From Leptospira_A soteropolitanensis (GTDB lineage: Bacteria; Spirochaetota; Leptospiria; Leptospirales; Leptospiraceae): DNA of 64,000 nucleotides. Position 1 is the first letter of the stretch. Each line of letters opens with the position of its first letter. Position numbers and translations under genes: made by a program. This document shows, in pieces, positions 53,934 through 62,881 of this stretch. The notes beneath the pieces are model-generated. The model did no database searches, was not told where the DNA came from, and was given only the letters and a program-made list of their open reading frames with translations. The DNA lies in assembly GCF_026151335.1 (NCBI RefSeq), contig NZ_JAMQPP010000001.1. The stretch is one strand, 5' to 3'.

Positions 53934-55625
53934 TTACCTTCCATAAATCCGTAATTGCACTGCATTAATTTGTCCAGTGTCAGTGGCGCTGGCATCAAAT
54001 ACCTTAAGTACCCAAGTTCCATTTGGACTTTCCCCCAAATGACGAGCTACGCCAAATCGATAGGTAGATGAACCTGTCATTGAGGCAATGGAAGTATTTC
54101 CAGAAGCACAAAGAGAATTGTTATACGGATTTATACAACCATGTGGTTCTGAAAGGACACTTTTTGTTCCACCTGGAGAAGTAATCTCAATGCGAAGTTC
54201 TGGAAAGTAAGTATGATTTGAAGTAAATTCTACATCAATATATTCAATATAACTGATAGGAGCAGAAACATTATAATTTACCGTGGCCCCTGTCGTAAGA
54301 TCATTATCGGGAATAGCCGTGTTTGGCGACAATGCTGTTGCAGTATACGTAATGAGTCCAGATGTAATGGGTGTCCATGTGCTTGCTTTCGTTAGTAAAC
54401 TGACCGCATCGACAGCACCAAATCCATACTTATGATTAATGTTTAAGCCGGCATTATTCAGTGCCCAGCCTATATCACTCGCGTCATTTTTTCTTGCGCT
54501 ATAAGCAACTAACTCACGTACATCGCGCCAAGTCAAATCAGGGTATTTTCCAATCAATAAAGCAATCGCACCAGCAGCTAGTGGAGTTGCAGAGGATGTC
54601 CCATTAAATTTTTTAGTATAATTTCCTAAGGAATAATCTCCAAAACTACCACCGACATTCAATCCATTTGCGCCAGTGGCATCTGTCGTTGATATTGCGG
54701 CCGTATCGACTGAGGCATCGTTCCCTTGCGTATGAGCGACGACCCACAAATTGGCACCTGATTCCGAGTAGGCAGCTTTTTTTCCATTTTGACCGATACC
54801 GCCAATAGCCATCACTCCATAGTAGTTGGCCTGGCCATCATAATTGGCATTATCAACAAGAACCGGAGAGGCAATAGTGCCCCCATTGGCTCCATTTCCC
54901 GCAGCCCATACATATACAGTTCCCTTTCCTGATTTTCCCTTTGTGATTCCTTCATTTACTCCTTGTTGCCAAAGAGAACTAGAAGGCCAAAGCCATCCAT
55001 ACTTATCAGGAGAACCCCAACTATTATTGGAAATTGAAACCCGGGCCGATTCATTTACCATCGCTCGGTATTCGTCAGAAGTATAGATGGTGGACTTCTC
55101 AAGTATATTAACACCGACTAACTTTGAACAGGGTGCAGCACCTCGAACACCGAGACTATTACCACCTCTAGCAGCAATCACTCCCCCTACAGCAGATCCG
55201 TGAAAACTATCCGAATATGAGTGTGTAGGATAGATGGTGCCGTTTAATAGATTTAATCCGCGTGCAGTGACTGAAATATTAGGAGCTAAGTCTTCATGTT
55301 TAATATCTAAACCGTCATCGACCACACTAACAATCACACGATTACCAGAAATATCTTGATCCCATAGTGGACTGACGTTTGCATCTTCGCCAACGGTTCC
55401 ACCAAATTGGCCAATATTTTTTAGATGCCATTCATCGCCATAAAGCGGATCGGAAGAACTTGGGGAAAATGTACAATTCTCCTCTGCACCATTGGCTAAT
55501 GCCAAGAAAAGAAGGTAGTATAATACAAGATCACTGATCTTTTCGTCTTTGTTAGCAGGTTTACAATTCCCAAAGGAGAGACTTACGATAGCTAGAAGAG
55601 AAATGATAGTTTTCAATCGATTCAT
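53934..55625 (-). CDS. Kexin-like S8 serine protease lipoprotein with P domain
   Basis: A 563-aa cell-envelope lipoprotein with lipobox LSFGNC (Cys21), a short linker and then directly the subtilisin/kexin catalytic domain. Catalytic Asp103 is in SVVDDGLDIKHEDL, His142 in SFHGSAVGG, the oxyanion Asn244 in AAGNG and Ser344 in NGTSSATPLAAG. The VDDGLD and NNSWG blocks resemble kexin-type S8B enzymes. A P (Homo B) domain (about 440-563) includes YIEYIDVEFTSN, ELRIEITSPGGT and GTWVLKVFDAS. The N-terminal propeptide normally needed for folding is absent; a propeptide-like protein is encoded next. Targets are unknown. Confidence 0.9.
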   Translation of the reverse strand: MNRLKTIISLLAIVSLSFGNCKPANKDEKISDLVLYYLLFLALANGAEENCTFSPSSSDPLYGDEWHLKNIGQFGGTVGEDANVSPLWDQDISGNRVIVSVVDDGLDIKHEDLAPNISVTARGLNLLNGTIYPTHSYSDSFHGSAVGGVIAARGGNSLGVRGAAPCSKLVGVNILEKSTIYTSDEYRAMVNESARVSISNNSWGSPDKYGWLWPSSSLWQQGVNEGITKGKSGKGTVYVWAAGNGANGGTIASPVLVDNANYDGQANYYGVMAIGGIGQNGKKAAYSESGANLWVVAHTQGNDASVDTAAISTTDATGANGLNVGGSFGDYSLGNYTKKFNGTSSATPLAAGAIALLIGKYPDLTWRDVRELVAYSARKNDASDIGWALNNAGLNINHKYGFGAVDAVSLLTKASTWTPITSGLITYTATALSPNTAIPDNDLTTGATVNYNVSAPISYIEYIDVEFTSNHTYFPELRIEITSPGGTKSVLSEPHGCINPYNNSLCASGNTSIASMTGSSTYRFGVARHLGESPNGTWVLKVFDASATDTGQINAVQLRIYGR

Positions 55626-55649
55626 CTGATGAAAATTTCCGCCCTATTC

Positions 55650-55677
55650 CTTATAACATTCAGACAGTCTGAATCAA
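55650..55677 (-). promoter_or_regulatory. Promoter of the protease operon
   Basis: On the - strand, TTGATT (55672-55677) and TATAAG (55650-55655) are 16 bases apart, and the protease ATG follows 24 bases after the -10. A perfect palindrome fills the spacer, so this looks like a regulated promoter. Confidence 0.5.
55659..55673. promoter_or_regulatory. 15-bp palindrome between -35 and -10, candidate operator
   Basis: TTCAGAC-A-GTCTGAA is a perfect inverted repeat with 7-bp arms and a 1-base centre. It lies entirely between, and just touching, the -35 and -10 elements of the protease promoter. A dimeric repressor bound here would block RNA polymerase. No regulator gene is adjacent. Confidence 0.5.
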
Positions 55678-55705
55678 CCGAATTCCTATCAAAAATGAAT
55701 TCTTT

Positions 55706-56767
55706 TTATGCTTTTGCTTCTGCCAATCTTTTAGATCTGTCCTCTTGAACCAACGCATCGATTAATTCATCTAAATCACCTTCCATTATGGCTGGCAAAT
55801 TGTGACTGGTAAAACCAATTCTGTGGTCTGTACAACGTCCCTGTGGAAAGTTGTATGTGCGAATCCTCTCTGACCTATCTCCTGAACCAACTTGTGCTTT
55901 CTTTAAAGCATCGGCACTTTGTTTTGCAGCATCGGCCATTTGATCAACAATCCTTGCACGGAGAACACGCATTGCCTTATCTCGGTTCTTAATCTGAGAA
56001 CGTTCTTCCTGAGATGCAACTACAATGCCAGTGGGGATATGTGTAATACGAACTGCTGAGTCTGTTGTGTTGACGTGCTGTCCACCAGCACCTGACGAGC
56101 GATAAACGTCAATACGCAAATCACTTTCTCTGATTTCTACTTCTTTTTCCTCTGCTTCAGGTAGGATTGCTACGGTAACTGCTGATGTATGAATGCGTCC
56201 ACCTGATTCAGTTTCAGGAATTCTCTGAACACGGTGCGTACCAGACTCAAACTTAAATAGGTCATAAGCCTTTTCATCATCTAATGAAAAAACGATTTCT
56301 TTGAAACCACCGATTCCAGTTGGACTAACATCAATGATTTCTACTCTAATACCTTGTTTGTCTGCATATTTATTATACATACGGAATAAATCAGCACAAA
56401 ACAAACCAGACTCTTCCCCACCTGTTCCAGCACGAATTTCCACAAGAATACTTTTTCCAGAATTCGGATCTGGAGGTAATAACATGATTTCTAGATCTTT
56501 TGCTAGTTCTTCTAACTTTTTTTCGCCTTCTTCAATCTCTGATTTCAACATAACATGCATGTCTGGATCATTTTCGGATTCAAGGAGAGCTTTTGCATCC
56601 TGAACATCTTTTGTAATTTTTAAATATTCATCTGCTTTTGTATATACTGGCGTTAGGCGAGATCTTTCTTTCGATAGATTCTTCAAAGTATCGGATGCGG
56701 TGGCTTTGGCTAGCTCATCCTCGATACGGAGGTATTTTTCTTGAATTTTTTTCAATCTATCTATCAT
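55706..56767 (-). CDS. prfA: Peptide chain release factor 1
   Basis: Terminates translation at UAA and UAG. The 353-aa protein has family length. The GGQ loop is RSSGAGGQHVNTTDSAVR, the Gln of which is methylated by PrmC, and the codon-reading element is IPETESGGRIHTSA (the P-x-T type of RF1). The C-terminal GRCTDHRIG block is present. It is convergent in layout with nothing nearby, and the EcsC-like gene starts divergently 67 bases away. No anomaly was seen. Confidence 0.96.
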   Translation of the reverse strand: MIDRLKKIQEKYLRIEDELAKATASDTLKNLSKERSRLTPVYTKADEYLKITKDVQDAKALLESENDPDMHVMLKSEIEEGEKKLEELAKDLEIMLLPPDPNSGKSILVEIRAGTGGEESGLFCADLFRMYNKYADKQGIRVEIIDVSPTGIGGFKEIVFSLDDEKAYDLFKFESGTHRVQRIPETESGGRIHTSAVTVAILPEAEEKEVEIRESDLRIDVYRSSGAGGQHVNTTDSAVRITHIPTGIVVASQEERSQIKNRDKAMRVLRARIVDQMADAAKQSADALKKAQVGSGDRSERIRTYNFPQGRCTDHRIGFTSHNLPAIMEGDLDELIDALVQEDRSKRLAEAKA

Positions 56768-56834
56768 GTCTATGGAAAGGATATAGAATGCCTGTTTTTG
56801 ATAAACTAAAATCTAACGAGGATTTAAGAAACCC

Positions 56835-57455
56835 GTGAGCGAAACACCTTCCCAGGTCAAATCTGAAGGGTTTTTAGAAGGCCTCATCGAGTTATTTGCG
56901 GGCTTAGAGGACTATAGAAGCCCCTATGCACCCACAATCCAACCGCCAGAGAATTTGATCCAAGAGTTAGTTCAAAACGCATCTTTCAAATCGGGACTCA
57001 TCAGTGCCACCTGCTCCCTCCCACCTGGCCCCCTGGGAATTTTAAGTATCCTTCCTGAATTACTTTTCGTGTACCGCATTCAGGGGCATTTGATTTTGGA
57101 CATAGCCGCCCTCTATGGAAAAGAAGTCCAGGTCACAAAAGAACTTTTACTATACTGTCTTTTTAAACATGGTGGGGCACATGTTTTTCGGAAAATTATA
57201 GAAGAATCATCGCTTAAAATTTTGATTCGCCCAACAACCGTTAAAGTGTTTCAAACCATGTTGGAAAAATTAGGATTAATGATTTCAAAATCCCTTATCC
57301 GAAAACAATTTGCTCGCTGGATCCCCATTGGTGGTGCTGTAGTCACAGGAACTTTTGCCTATTATGATACAAAACGTGTTGGCAAAACTGCAATAGAATT
57401 ATTTTCTAAAGAAATCCACGCAGAAGAAATTCGAGAATTGTTGGAGTCTCAGTGA
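56835..57455 (+). CDS. EcsC-like protein of unknown function
   Basis: A 206-aa protein with an EcsC-like layout: helical N-terminus, a hydrophobic glycine/proline-rich stretch (SATCSLPPGPLGILSILPELLFVYRIQGHLI) and a second hydrophobic segment (WIPIGGAVVTGTFAYYDTKRVG) near the C-terminus. The EcsC family's role is unclear. The start is GTG at 56835 with an AACGAGG site upstream. The stop overlaps the next gene's GTG by 4 bases, so the two are translationally coupled. Confidence 0.62.
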   Translation: MSETPSQVKSEGFLEGLIELFAGLEDYRSPYAPTIQPPENLIQELVQNASFKSGLISATCSLPPGPLGILSILPELLFVYRIQGHLILDIAALYGKEVQVTKELLLYCLFKHGGAHVFRKIIEESSLKILIRPTTVKVFQTMLEKLGLMISKSLIRKQFARWIPIGGAVVTGTFAYYDTKRVGKTAIELFSKEIHAEEIRELLESQ

Positions 57456-58582
57456 AATTATTTTCTTTTCTAATCTCTGTTTTAATTTTATTTTTTTTCT
57501 CCTGCCAATCTAAACATGAATCGTTAGTCTCAGAAATCGAAGACTTGATCTCGAAAGAAAAATATGAAAAGGCACTTGCGCTATTACAAGACCGACTTTC
57601 GGCAAATCGTCCCAGCTCAGAAGTTCTATCAAAAAACAAACCGAACCAACCTCGATTGTTTGCACTTTCCGAAGATAGAACAAAGATAGTATGGACAGAA
57701 AACAAAACGCTCTATTTTAAAGACCTAGTCAATGATAGTAGGAACTCTATTGAACTGAAACTCCGGCCCGATTCAATACAAATATCAGCTAACGGAAACT
57801 ATGTGGCAGTTCAATACCCATTGAAACAATATGGAGGTTGTGCATTATTTGGATATTCGACTACTGATTCCTCTTTAGAACATGAATCAATTGTGCATAT
57901 TCCTTGCAAATCAGGAATGGCAATCACAAATTCTGGAGATTTATTATTATACTTTTTTGAAAACCAACTCTTCATTGAAAAAACAGGTAAAAGTTCAAAA
58001 CCTGAAAAATATATCTCTGAAAATCTCTTTCCCACTCCATTCCCTAAATTAAAAACCCACTATCACATAACTTCCATTGGAAATGAGTTTTTGGTATGGT
58101 CAGGGATAGCTGGCTCCTATAATTTATTCTTTTTACACTTGGAATCAAAACGAGTGACACTCCTTTCCAAGGATATTGTGCTTCCGCGTTTCTATTATAA
58201 CAATGGCATTTCTGGATATATCGTAGGCGGAAAAATTGGCGATCTATATCTGAAAGAAGTAGTTTACCACCAAGGGAAAACTCCCTCCATCAATCGTGGT
58301 ATCCCCATTGTCACTCGCGAAGCATTTTCCTGGAGACTCACTGGAAAGGACGAATTCATCGCTACCAACCAAAACGACCCCAACCAACCCATGAAATGGA
58401 AGGTTTCAGGCAAGAAAGAACATTTCCCTTTTTTTATTGAAAGGCTCTGGGGTGTTGCAGGAGACCGAATTGTCTATGAAAGCAAAAGAGGTGAACTTGT
58501 ATTAGATGACCTTATTTTTTCACCGGAAGACTGGATGATTTACGAATATTTTAAAAAAGTAAGGAAGTTGAGTGACGGTTAG
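57452..58582 (+). CDS. Lipoprotein with beta-propeller-like repeats
   Basis: A 376-aa lipoprotein: signal with lipobox LFFFSC (Cys about residue 18), a short helical segment (EIEDLISKEKYEKALALLQ, TPR-like), then repeats of about 45 residues rich in beta strands, such as RLFALSEDRTKIVWTENKTLYFKDL, which suggest a WD40/PD40-type propeller. No catalytic motif is visible. It starts at GTG 57452, overlapping the EcsC-like gene by 4 bases. Its 3' end overlaps the small Cys-rich gene by 4 bases in convergent orientation. Confidence 0.65.
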   Translation: MKLFSFLISVLILFFFSCQSKHESLVSEIEDLISKEKYEKALALLQDRLSANRPSSEVLSKNKPNQPRLFALSEDRTKIVWTENKTLYFKDLVNDSRNSIELKLRPDSIQISANGNYVAVQYPLKQYGGCALFGYSTTDSSLEHESIVHIPCKSGMAITNSGDLLLYFFENQLFIEKTGKSSKPEKYISENLFPTPFPKLKTHYHITSIGNEFLVWSGIAGSYNLFFLHLESKRVTLLSKDIVLPRFYYNNGISGYIVGGKIGDLYLKEVVYHQGKTPSINRGIPIVTREAFSWRLTGKDEFIATNQNDPNQPMKWKVSGKKEHFPFFIERLWGVAGDRIVYESKRGELVLDDLIFSPEDWMIYEYFKKVRKLSDG

Positions 58583-58776
58583 GCTGCTTGTTCTTTTTCT
58601 TTTTTTGCAGAAAATATATCACAAGCTTTATAAGTGTCAGTGATGCAATGAGAAGTAAGTCTATCCAAATCTTCAGTTTGTAAACGATCTTTGGAACTAG
58701 GACAAATTGAAAGTCCTTTAGAATACAAAGGGCATTTTACATAAAACTCATTTTTAGGAAGGGACTTCTGTGCCAT
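58579..58776 (-). CDS. Small Cys-rich cytoplasmic protein
   Basis: A 65-aa protein with four cysteines spaced as C-x9-C in YVKCPLYSKGLSICPSS, then HC and a final KAC. There is no signal peptide. The pattern suggests metal or Fe-S binding, but no family is recognised. I chose the ATG at 58776 because the conserved-looking cysteine core begins directly after it; an upstream frame to 58839 adds basic residues. It is convergent with the propeller lipoprotein gene. The reading frame is short, so confidence is limited. Confidence 0.5.
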   Translation of the reverse strand: MAQKSLPKNEFYVKCPLYSKGLSICPSSKDRLQTEDLDRLTSHCITDTYKACDIFSAKKEKEQAA

Positions 58777-58875
58777 GACTCTGAAAATTTTTTGGGGAAA
58801 GGTATGCCTTGTCAAATCGATTTTATATCTAATCGTCAAAATTAACGTTTCAAAAAATGTAGTTTCGCAAGAAAT

Positions 58876-60015
58876 TTAAAAGTACAAGTTTAAGATCGTC
58901 GGAGTTTCGACCGATCTGACTTGATCCTCATTGGAAAAGTCTCTAAGATTAAAAGTTTTTCCATTCCATTTTTTACCATATAAGTGCCCTGTTAAGAACA
59001 CTTGAACAAGGTCTTGTGCTTTAGTCGATTTGATGTTTTTAGCCATTCCCTCCTGTTTCCAAACATTAGGATCTTCTAAATCAAACGATTGCCATTTCAT
59101 TTCTGGATAAGATGCTGAAGGAGAAATTAAACCATCAATTGGTTTTCCCACTAAACGATTGTAAATATTGTTATCGAATACTTCTTGTCCTATTAATATG
59201 GCTACTTTCCAACCAGGAACAACCCAAACGCGATCCTGAGTATTTTCACCAGGAGAAAGTATTTTTAATTCTTCTTCCGTTAAAATAGTTTTTTTCACAA
59301 TAGGATCCATCAATTTTCCATCTGCGGAAAATGGAATGGCGACATTGTAGAGAGGTCCTTTCGGATCTATAACAAGACTCCCCTTTACAATTTTAGGATT
59401 TGGTAATACGATTGTTCCTGCTAAAATAGGTACATTGTATTGTTTGGCAAGTTCAGAAAACGTCCGAACGTAAACTTCCGCCATTTTTTCTGCTTTTAAA
59501 TATAACAAATCGGATAAAGAAAAGTTCTCACCTTTGGTTTTTAAAGCCAATTCTAAAGAATCAGCATTTAAAAATCTAGATTTTTCATCTAAAAATAATA
59601 ATCCTGTTCCAAGATGTTCGGGAAGAATAACTATTGTTTTACGGTCAAAAATTCCGGATGATTTTCCTTTGATTAAAGTTTCTTCTATGCGTTCCCGCCA
59701 CCACTCTTCCTTAACAAAGTCCTCCGGTTGGAGCACTAATTGAATCCCTACTAAATTTCCGTATTTTCTATCGGTTCCATTTGTTTGGACAACTACGTCA
59801 TTCCATAACTTTGTTGGTTTAGCAATCTCCTCATCTATTTCAGGTTTGCTTAAATTAAAATCAAATTTGAAATCAAAACTAAAGTCTGGTTTAGGAACAT
59901 CAAATTTTGGCAATGTAGTCTGATCGTCTTTTAAAAGTGATGCAGAAAAAAAACCAAAACCAAAGAGAACTAAAAAGAGAAAAATTTTATAAGGTGGAAC
60001 ATATAAGTTATGCAT
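58876..60015 (-). CDS. Membrane-anchored carbon-nitrogen-hydrolase (nitrilase)-fold protein without catalytic Cys
   Basis: A 379-aa protein. One N-terminal TM anchor (about 10-27), a linker rich in Phe/Asp/Lys (residues 30-60), then a nitrilase-superfamily-like domain: TIVILPEHLGTGLLF fits the Glu strand, VPILAGTIVLPNP the middle strand, and VAILIGQEVFDNN the position where nitrilases have a Cys in their vC-xD motif. Here Gly-Gln replaces it, so hydrolysis is unlikely. It may be an Lnt- or amidase-like pseudoenzyme facing the periplasm. It overlaps the Nudix gene by 8 bases and is last in an operon. Confidence 0.6.
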   Translation of the reverse strand: MHNLYVPPYKIFLFLVLFGFGFFSASLLKDDQTTLPKFDVPKPDFSFDFKFDFNLSKPEIDEEIAKPTKLWNDVVVQTNGTDRKYGNLVGIQLVLQPEDFVKEEWWRERIEETLIKGKSSGIFDRKTIVILPEHLGTGLLFLDEKSRFLNADSLELALKTKGENFSLSDLLYLKAEKMAEVYVRTFSELAKQYNVPILAGTIVLPNPKIVKGSLVIDPKGPLYNVAIPFSADGKLMDPIVKKTILTEEELKILSPGENTQDRVWVVPGWKVAILIGQEVFDNNIYNRLVGKPIDGLISPSASYPEMKWQSFDLEDPNVWKQEGMAKNIKSTKAQDLVQVFLTGHLYGKKWNGKTFNLRDFSNEDQVRSVETPTILNLYF

Positions 60016-60430
60016 ATTTTTTTAAATAAAGTCGAACTGCGTCCAACATGTACTCCGAAAAAAGATTGGATGGATCAAAAGTAGAAATATCAACCCAATC
60101 CATATAGTCGTGTTCATCAGATAACTGAATTTTCCCATCCAAAAGTTTGGCTGAGTAAGCAATGATAACACAAGGGAAGTTTCCTTCATTTACCCTATGT
60201 TTATGTATAAAAATTGGTTCAGGATTTACATCAATTTTAATTTGGTCTCCCAATTCTTCCGATACTTCCCGAAAGATGCTTTCAGACCAGTCAGAAAAAA
60301 ATTCATCTTCGTTCATCCTACCGCCAGGCAAGTCCCCATGTCCAGACTTCCGATCTCGTAAAACTAACAGTTGATTTCCATTACGAAGAAATAGTTTTTG
60401 AGTTATTTGAAAGAAACCATGTTTGCTCAC
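60008..60430 (-). CDS. Nudix hydrolase with an unusually long Nudix box
   Basis: A 140-aa Nudix protein. The box starts GGRMNEDE and ends REVSEELGD, giving the G-x5-E and RExxEExG elements, but ten rather than seven residues lie between them. The family hydrolyses nucleoside diphosphates linked to another moiety. I chose GTG at 60430, which forms a 4-base GTGA overlap with the SAHH-like gene stop and has GGGGGA 7 bases upstream; a TTG at 60445 is the alternative. It sits between the 816-aa SAHH-like gene and the nitrilase-like gene. Confidence 0.8.
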   Translation of the reverse strand: MSKHGFFQITQKLFLRNGNQLLVLRDRKSGHGDLPGGRMNEDEFFSDWSESIFREVSEELGDQIKIDVNPEPIFIHKHRVNEGNFPCVIIAYSAKLLDGKIQLSDEHDYMDWVDISTFDPSNLFSEYMLDAVRLYLKKYA

Positions 60431-62877
60431 AACAAATTCCCCCAAACATCGATTTGGTGATCTACTGCATATAAATCTGGTTTTGGAAGATTTTGCGTCT
60501 TATAATAATGAACCATTCCAAGTGATACACTCGCCAATTGCGATATAATTGGATCCATTGATTCAGTAGGTACACCAAAAAACAAAAAGTTCACAGGACT
60601 TCCATCGCTAACTAGATAAACTTCTTTTTCAATTTGTTTATTTTGGATTTTAAAAAGAATTCTGGAGCCTAAATCCATTTGAGTTTGCGGATCCAAAATT
60701 CGTTGAAAGGAAATTTCCAAGTCCTCTTCCCTTAACTTTGGATTTTCTGACAAATTTAATTCTTTCGTCCAATTGATAAAGTCATTAAACTCAACAGTTT
60801 TTGTAGATCCAGAAGCAATAAACAGTTGTTTGTGTTTGCTAGTTAAAATCCATGACTCCCAAGATTTTGCTGAAATAATTGATTCTCCTGTTACACCGAT
60901 GATCAAATCAATTTCTGCAAATTCTGAATCAGTAACATGTGAAAAATTTGATTTTAAAAATCTAGATTCGGATTGTATCTTATGATCCACTTCCAAAATA
61001 TCTAAGTTACTTTCATGAAGGAATCCACCGATCAAAAATTTTTTTAAAAATCCTCCGATGTTTCCATTTGAACCAAGTAATAAAATTTTTCTTTTTGATA
61101 ATACTTTACCAATTCCATGCAAAGTATTGTCCAATGCATTCAAAATGGAACGAGCTACTTCCTTAGATTCTTCCTTAGTTTTTTCATTGGATATTGCGAT
61201 AGAAAAAGCAGGTAAAAATAAAGATTTTTTCTCTTCTTTAACTTTCACCAAACGATCATAACCATTTCGGGTATGCTCCACAGTTCCAATTACATAAGTT
61301 TTTAAAATTTCATTAAATGATTTTTCTTTAATGGTTGGATCTTTTGCCTCCACCCAAAACTCATCTAATACAGATCCGAACGACACTCCCTCCAGTGCAC
61401 GTTCGTTTAGAATAGGTGCTACATATCCACCATCTTCTATTAGAATTATTTTTTCATTTTTGGGAATTAAGGATAATAATTTGTTTAAAAACAAAAATAT
61501 TGCCAATCTTCTCATGGCATCGAAAAAACCTAATTTGGCTTCTTCTAATTTATGACGGAATGTGGAATGAATTTCAAAATCACTATACAGGGGAGAAATG
61601 CCGTAATAGGGTGTATGATTCTTGGTTAGTTTGAATTCAAGGCCTGCCATAAAGAACGTTTCGGTTGGTATATCTAACAAAATATCAAGATAAACCGGTG
61701 GAATATTTCCACCATACTTTACAAAGGCGACGTCGAGAGAATTTACTTTTAATCTTCTAAAAGTTTCGATTAAAGAAATTATTTCAGAAGTAACATGGTG
61801 GATTAAAAAGACATTCACACCTTCAAAACTAAATTTGTGTCCATTTCCATTGGCAATTTGTTCCAAAATAGGCATTCGTTTTAAATAGAAGGATGAGTCG
61901 AGTAAGGTTCGCTTCTGATTAATGCTAAAATTCAAAACCCTATCTAATCGCGAAAGGTCAACGTAAACAGAAACTTTTCCGATCAGAGCCCGAATGGTAT
62001 TTCCTTCTTTTATTTTTTTTGAGGCCGAAGAATCTTCTAATAAGAGAAATAGCTTTTTTAAAATAGATAAAGAAACGCCTGGGTCTGAACTTAGAATCAA
62101 ATTACGGTATTGTTCTTCCCAATAAAAATTTATATTAGTCAGTTTTCCAAGAGGAGTTTTTTCAATTTGAGCAAAAACCTTACTGAAATGACTGTTCTCT
62201 TCCTCGTAAAAAGTTTCTCCCTTCTGGGCTGCGTTAATCATCCCATTGCTAAGTGACTCACTAATTTTTGACGCACCAGCAATGTATGTTCTCGTATGTG
62301 CATCACTAATCACTTCGTGTTTAATATTGGCTAAGTTTAGACAACCATCTTCTTGTGTATCTATTGTTATGCGAAGAAAGAAGTCCCCAATCCTATATTG
62401 ACTAGAAACTCTTTCCATTAGGATATAATAACCTGAAGGATGGATGAACTCTGCCTCGAATGGAAACAATAATGCTACCGAAGAGTTTCTGTTCGGGTCC
62501 TCACCATAAAATTCAGGGTGAATTTTTTTTGCTATCGATTGCTGCTGAAAAGATCCAAATACAAAACGTAAATTCTCTTCAAATTGTTCACGAAACAAAA
62601 CCCAATCTTTTAAAATACCTGCTCTTGCAAACACCTGGACATGTTGGATATGCATATCTACTAATTCATGATTGATAGTAGGATTTATTTTATAAGTAAA
62701 AGATAAATCTCCAGGTAAAGAATGTAATTGATTTCCAATTTCTTCACCGATTGTTCGAGAAAGAATCGATAGTCCAAAAAAGATTCGTAAATGTGTAAGA
62801 TCAATCTCCCAAAGACCATCCTCTATGGGAACAAGTACCGGGCCTAAGGAAGTATGTATCTGTTTGTTAGTGTTCAT
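60427..62877 (-). CDS. 816-aa protein with S-adenosylhomocysteine-hydrolase-like C-terminal domain
   Basis: A large soluble protein. The first 430 residues are unassigned. The second half follows the SAHH order: a GTVEHTRNGYDRL block (about residue 533) matching the EETTTG-hRL segment, a GxxGxxG NAD motif (LLLGSNGNIGGF, about 604-615), the acidic strand end LEVDH, IIGVTGESIISAKSW and FIASGSTKTVEF, where SAHH has the NIGHFDxE block. SAHH catalytic residues are changed (EETTTG to EHTRNG), so it is probably not a true SAHH. It starts 4 bases after the dehydrogenase gene and is followed by the Nudix gene. Confidence 0.6.
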   Translation of the reverse strand: MNTNKQIHTSLGPVLVPIEDGLWEIDLTHLRIFFGLSILSRTIGEEIGNQLHSLPGDLSFTYKINPTINHELVDMHIQHVQVFARAGILKDWVLFREQFEENLRFVFGSFQQQSIAKKIHPEFYGEDPNRNSSVALLFPFEAEFIHPSGYYILMERVSSQYRIGDFFLRITIDTQEDGCLNLANIKHEVISDAHTRTYIAGASKISESLSNGMINAAQKGETFYEEENSHFSKVFAQIEKTPLGKLTNINFYWEEQYRNLILSSDPGVSLSILKKLFLLLEDSSASKKIKEGNTIRALIGKVSVYVDLSRLDRVLNFSINQKRTLLDSSFYLKRMPILEQIANGNGHKFSFEGVNVFLIHHVTSEIISLIETFRRLKVNSLDVAFVKYGGNIPPVYLDILLDIPTETFFMAGLEFKLTKNHTPYYGISPLYSDFEIHSTFRHKLEEAKLGFFDAMRRLAIFLFLNKLLSLIPKNEKIILIEDGGYVAPILNERALEGVSFGSVLDEFWVEAKDPTIKEKSFNEILKTYVIGTVEHTRNGYDRLVKVKEEKKSLFLPAFSIAISNEKTKEESKEVARSILNALDNTLHGIGKVLSKRKILLLGSNGNIGGFLKKFLIGGFLHESNLDILEVDHKIQSESRFLKSNFSHVTDSEFAEIDLIIGVTGESIISAKSWESWILTSKHKQLFIASGSTKTVEFNDFINWTKELNLSENPKLREEDLEISFQRILDPQTQMDLGSRILFKIQNKQIEKEVYLVSDGSPVNFLFFGVPTESMDPIISQLASVSLGMVHYYKTQNLPKPDLYAVDHQIDVWGNLL

Positions 62878-62881
62878 AATA

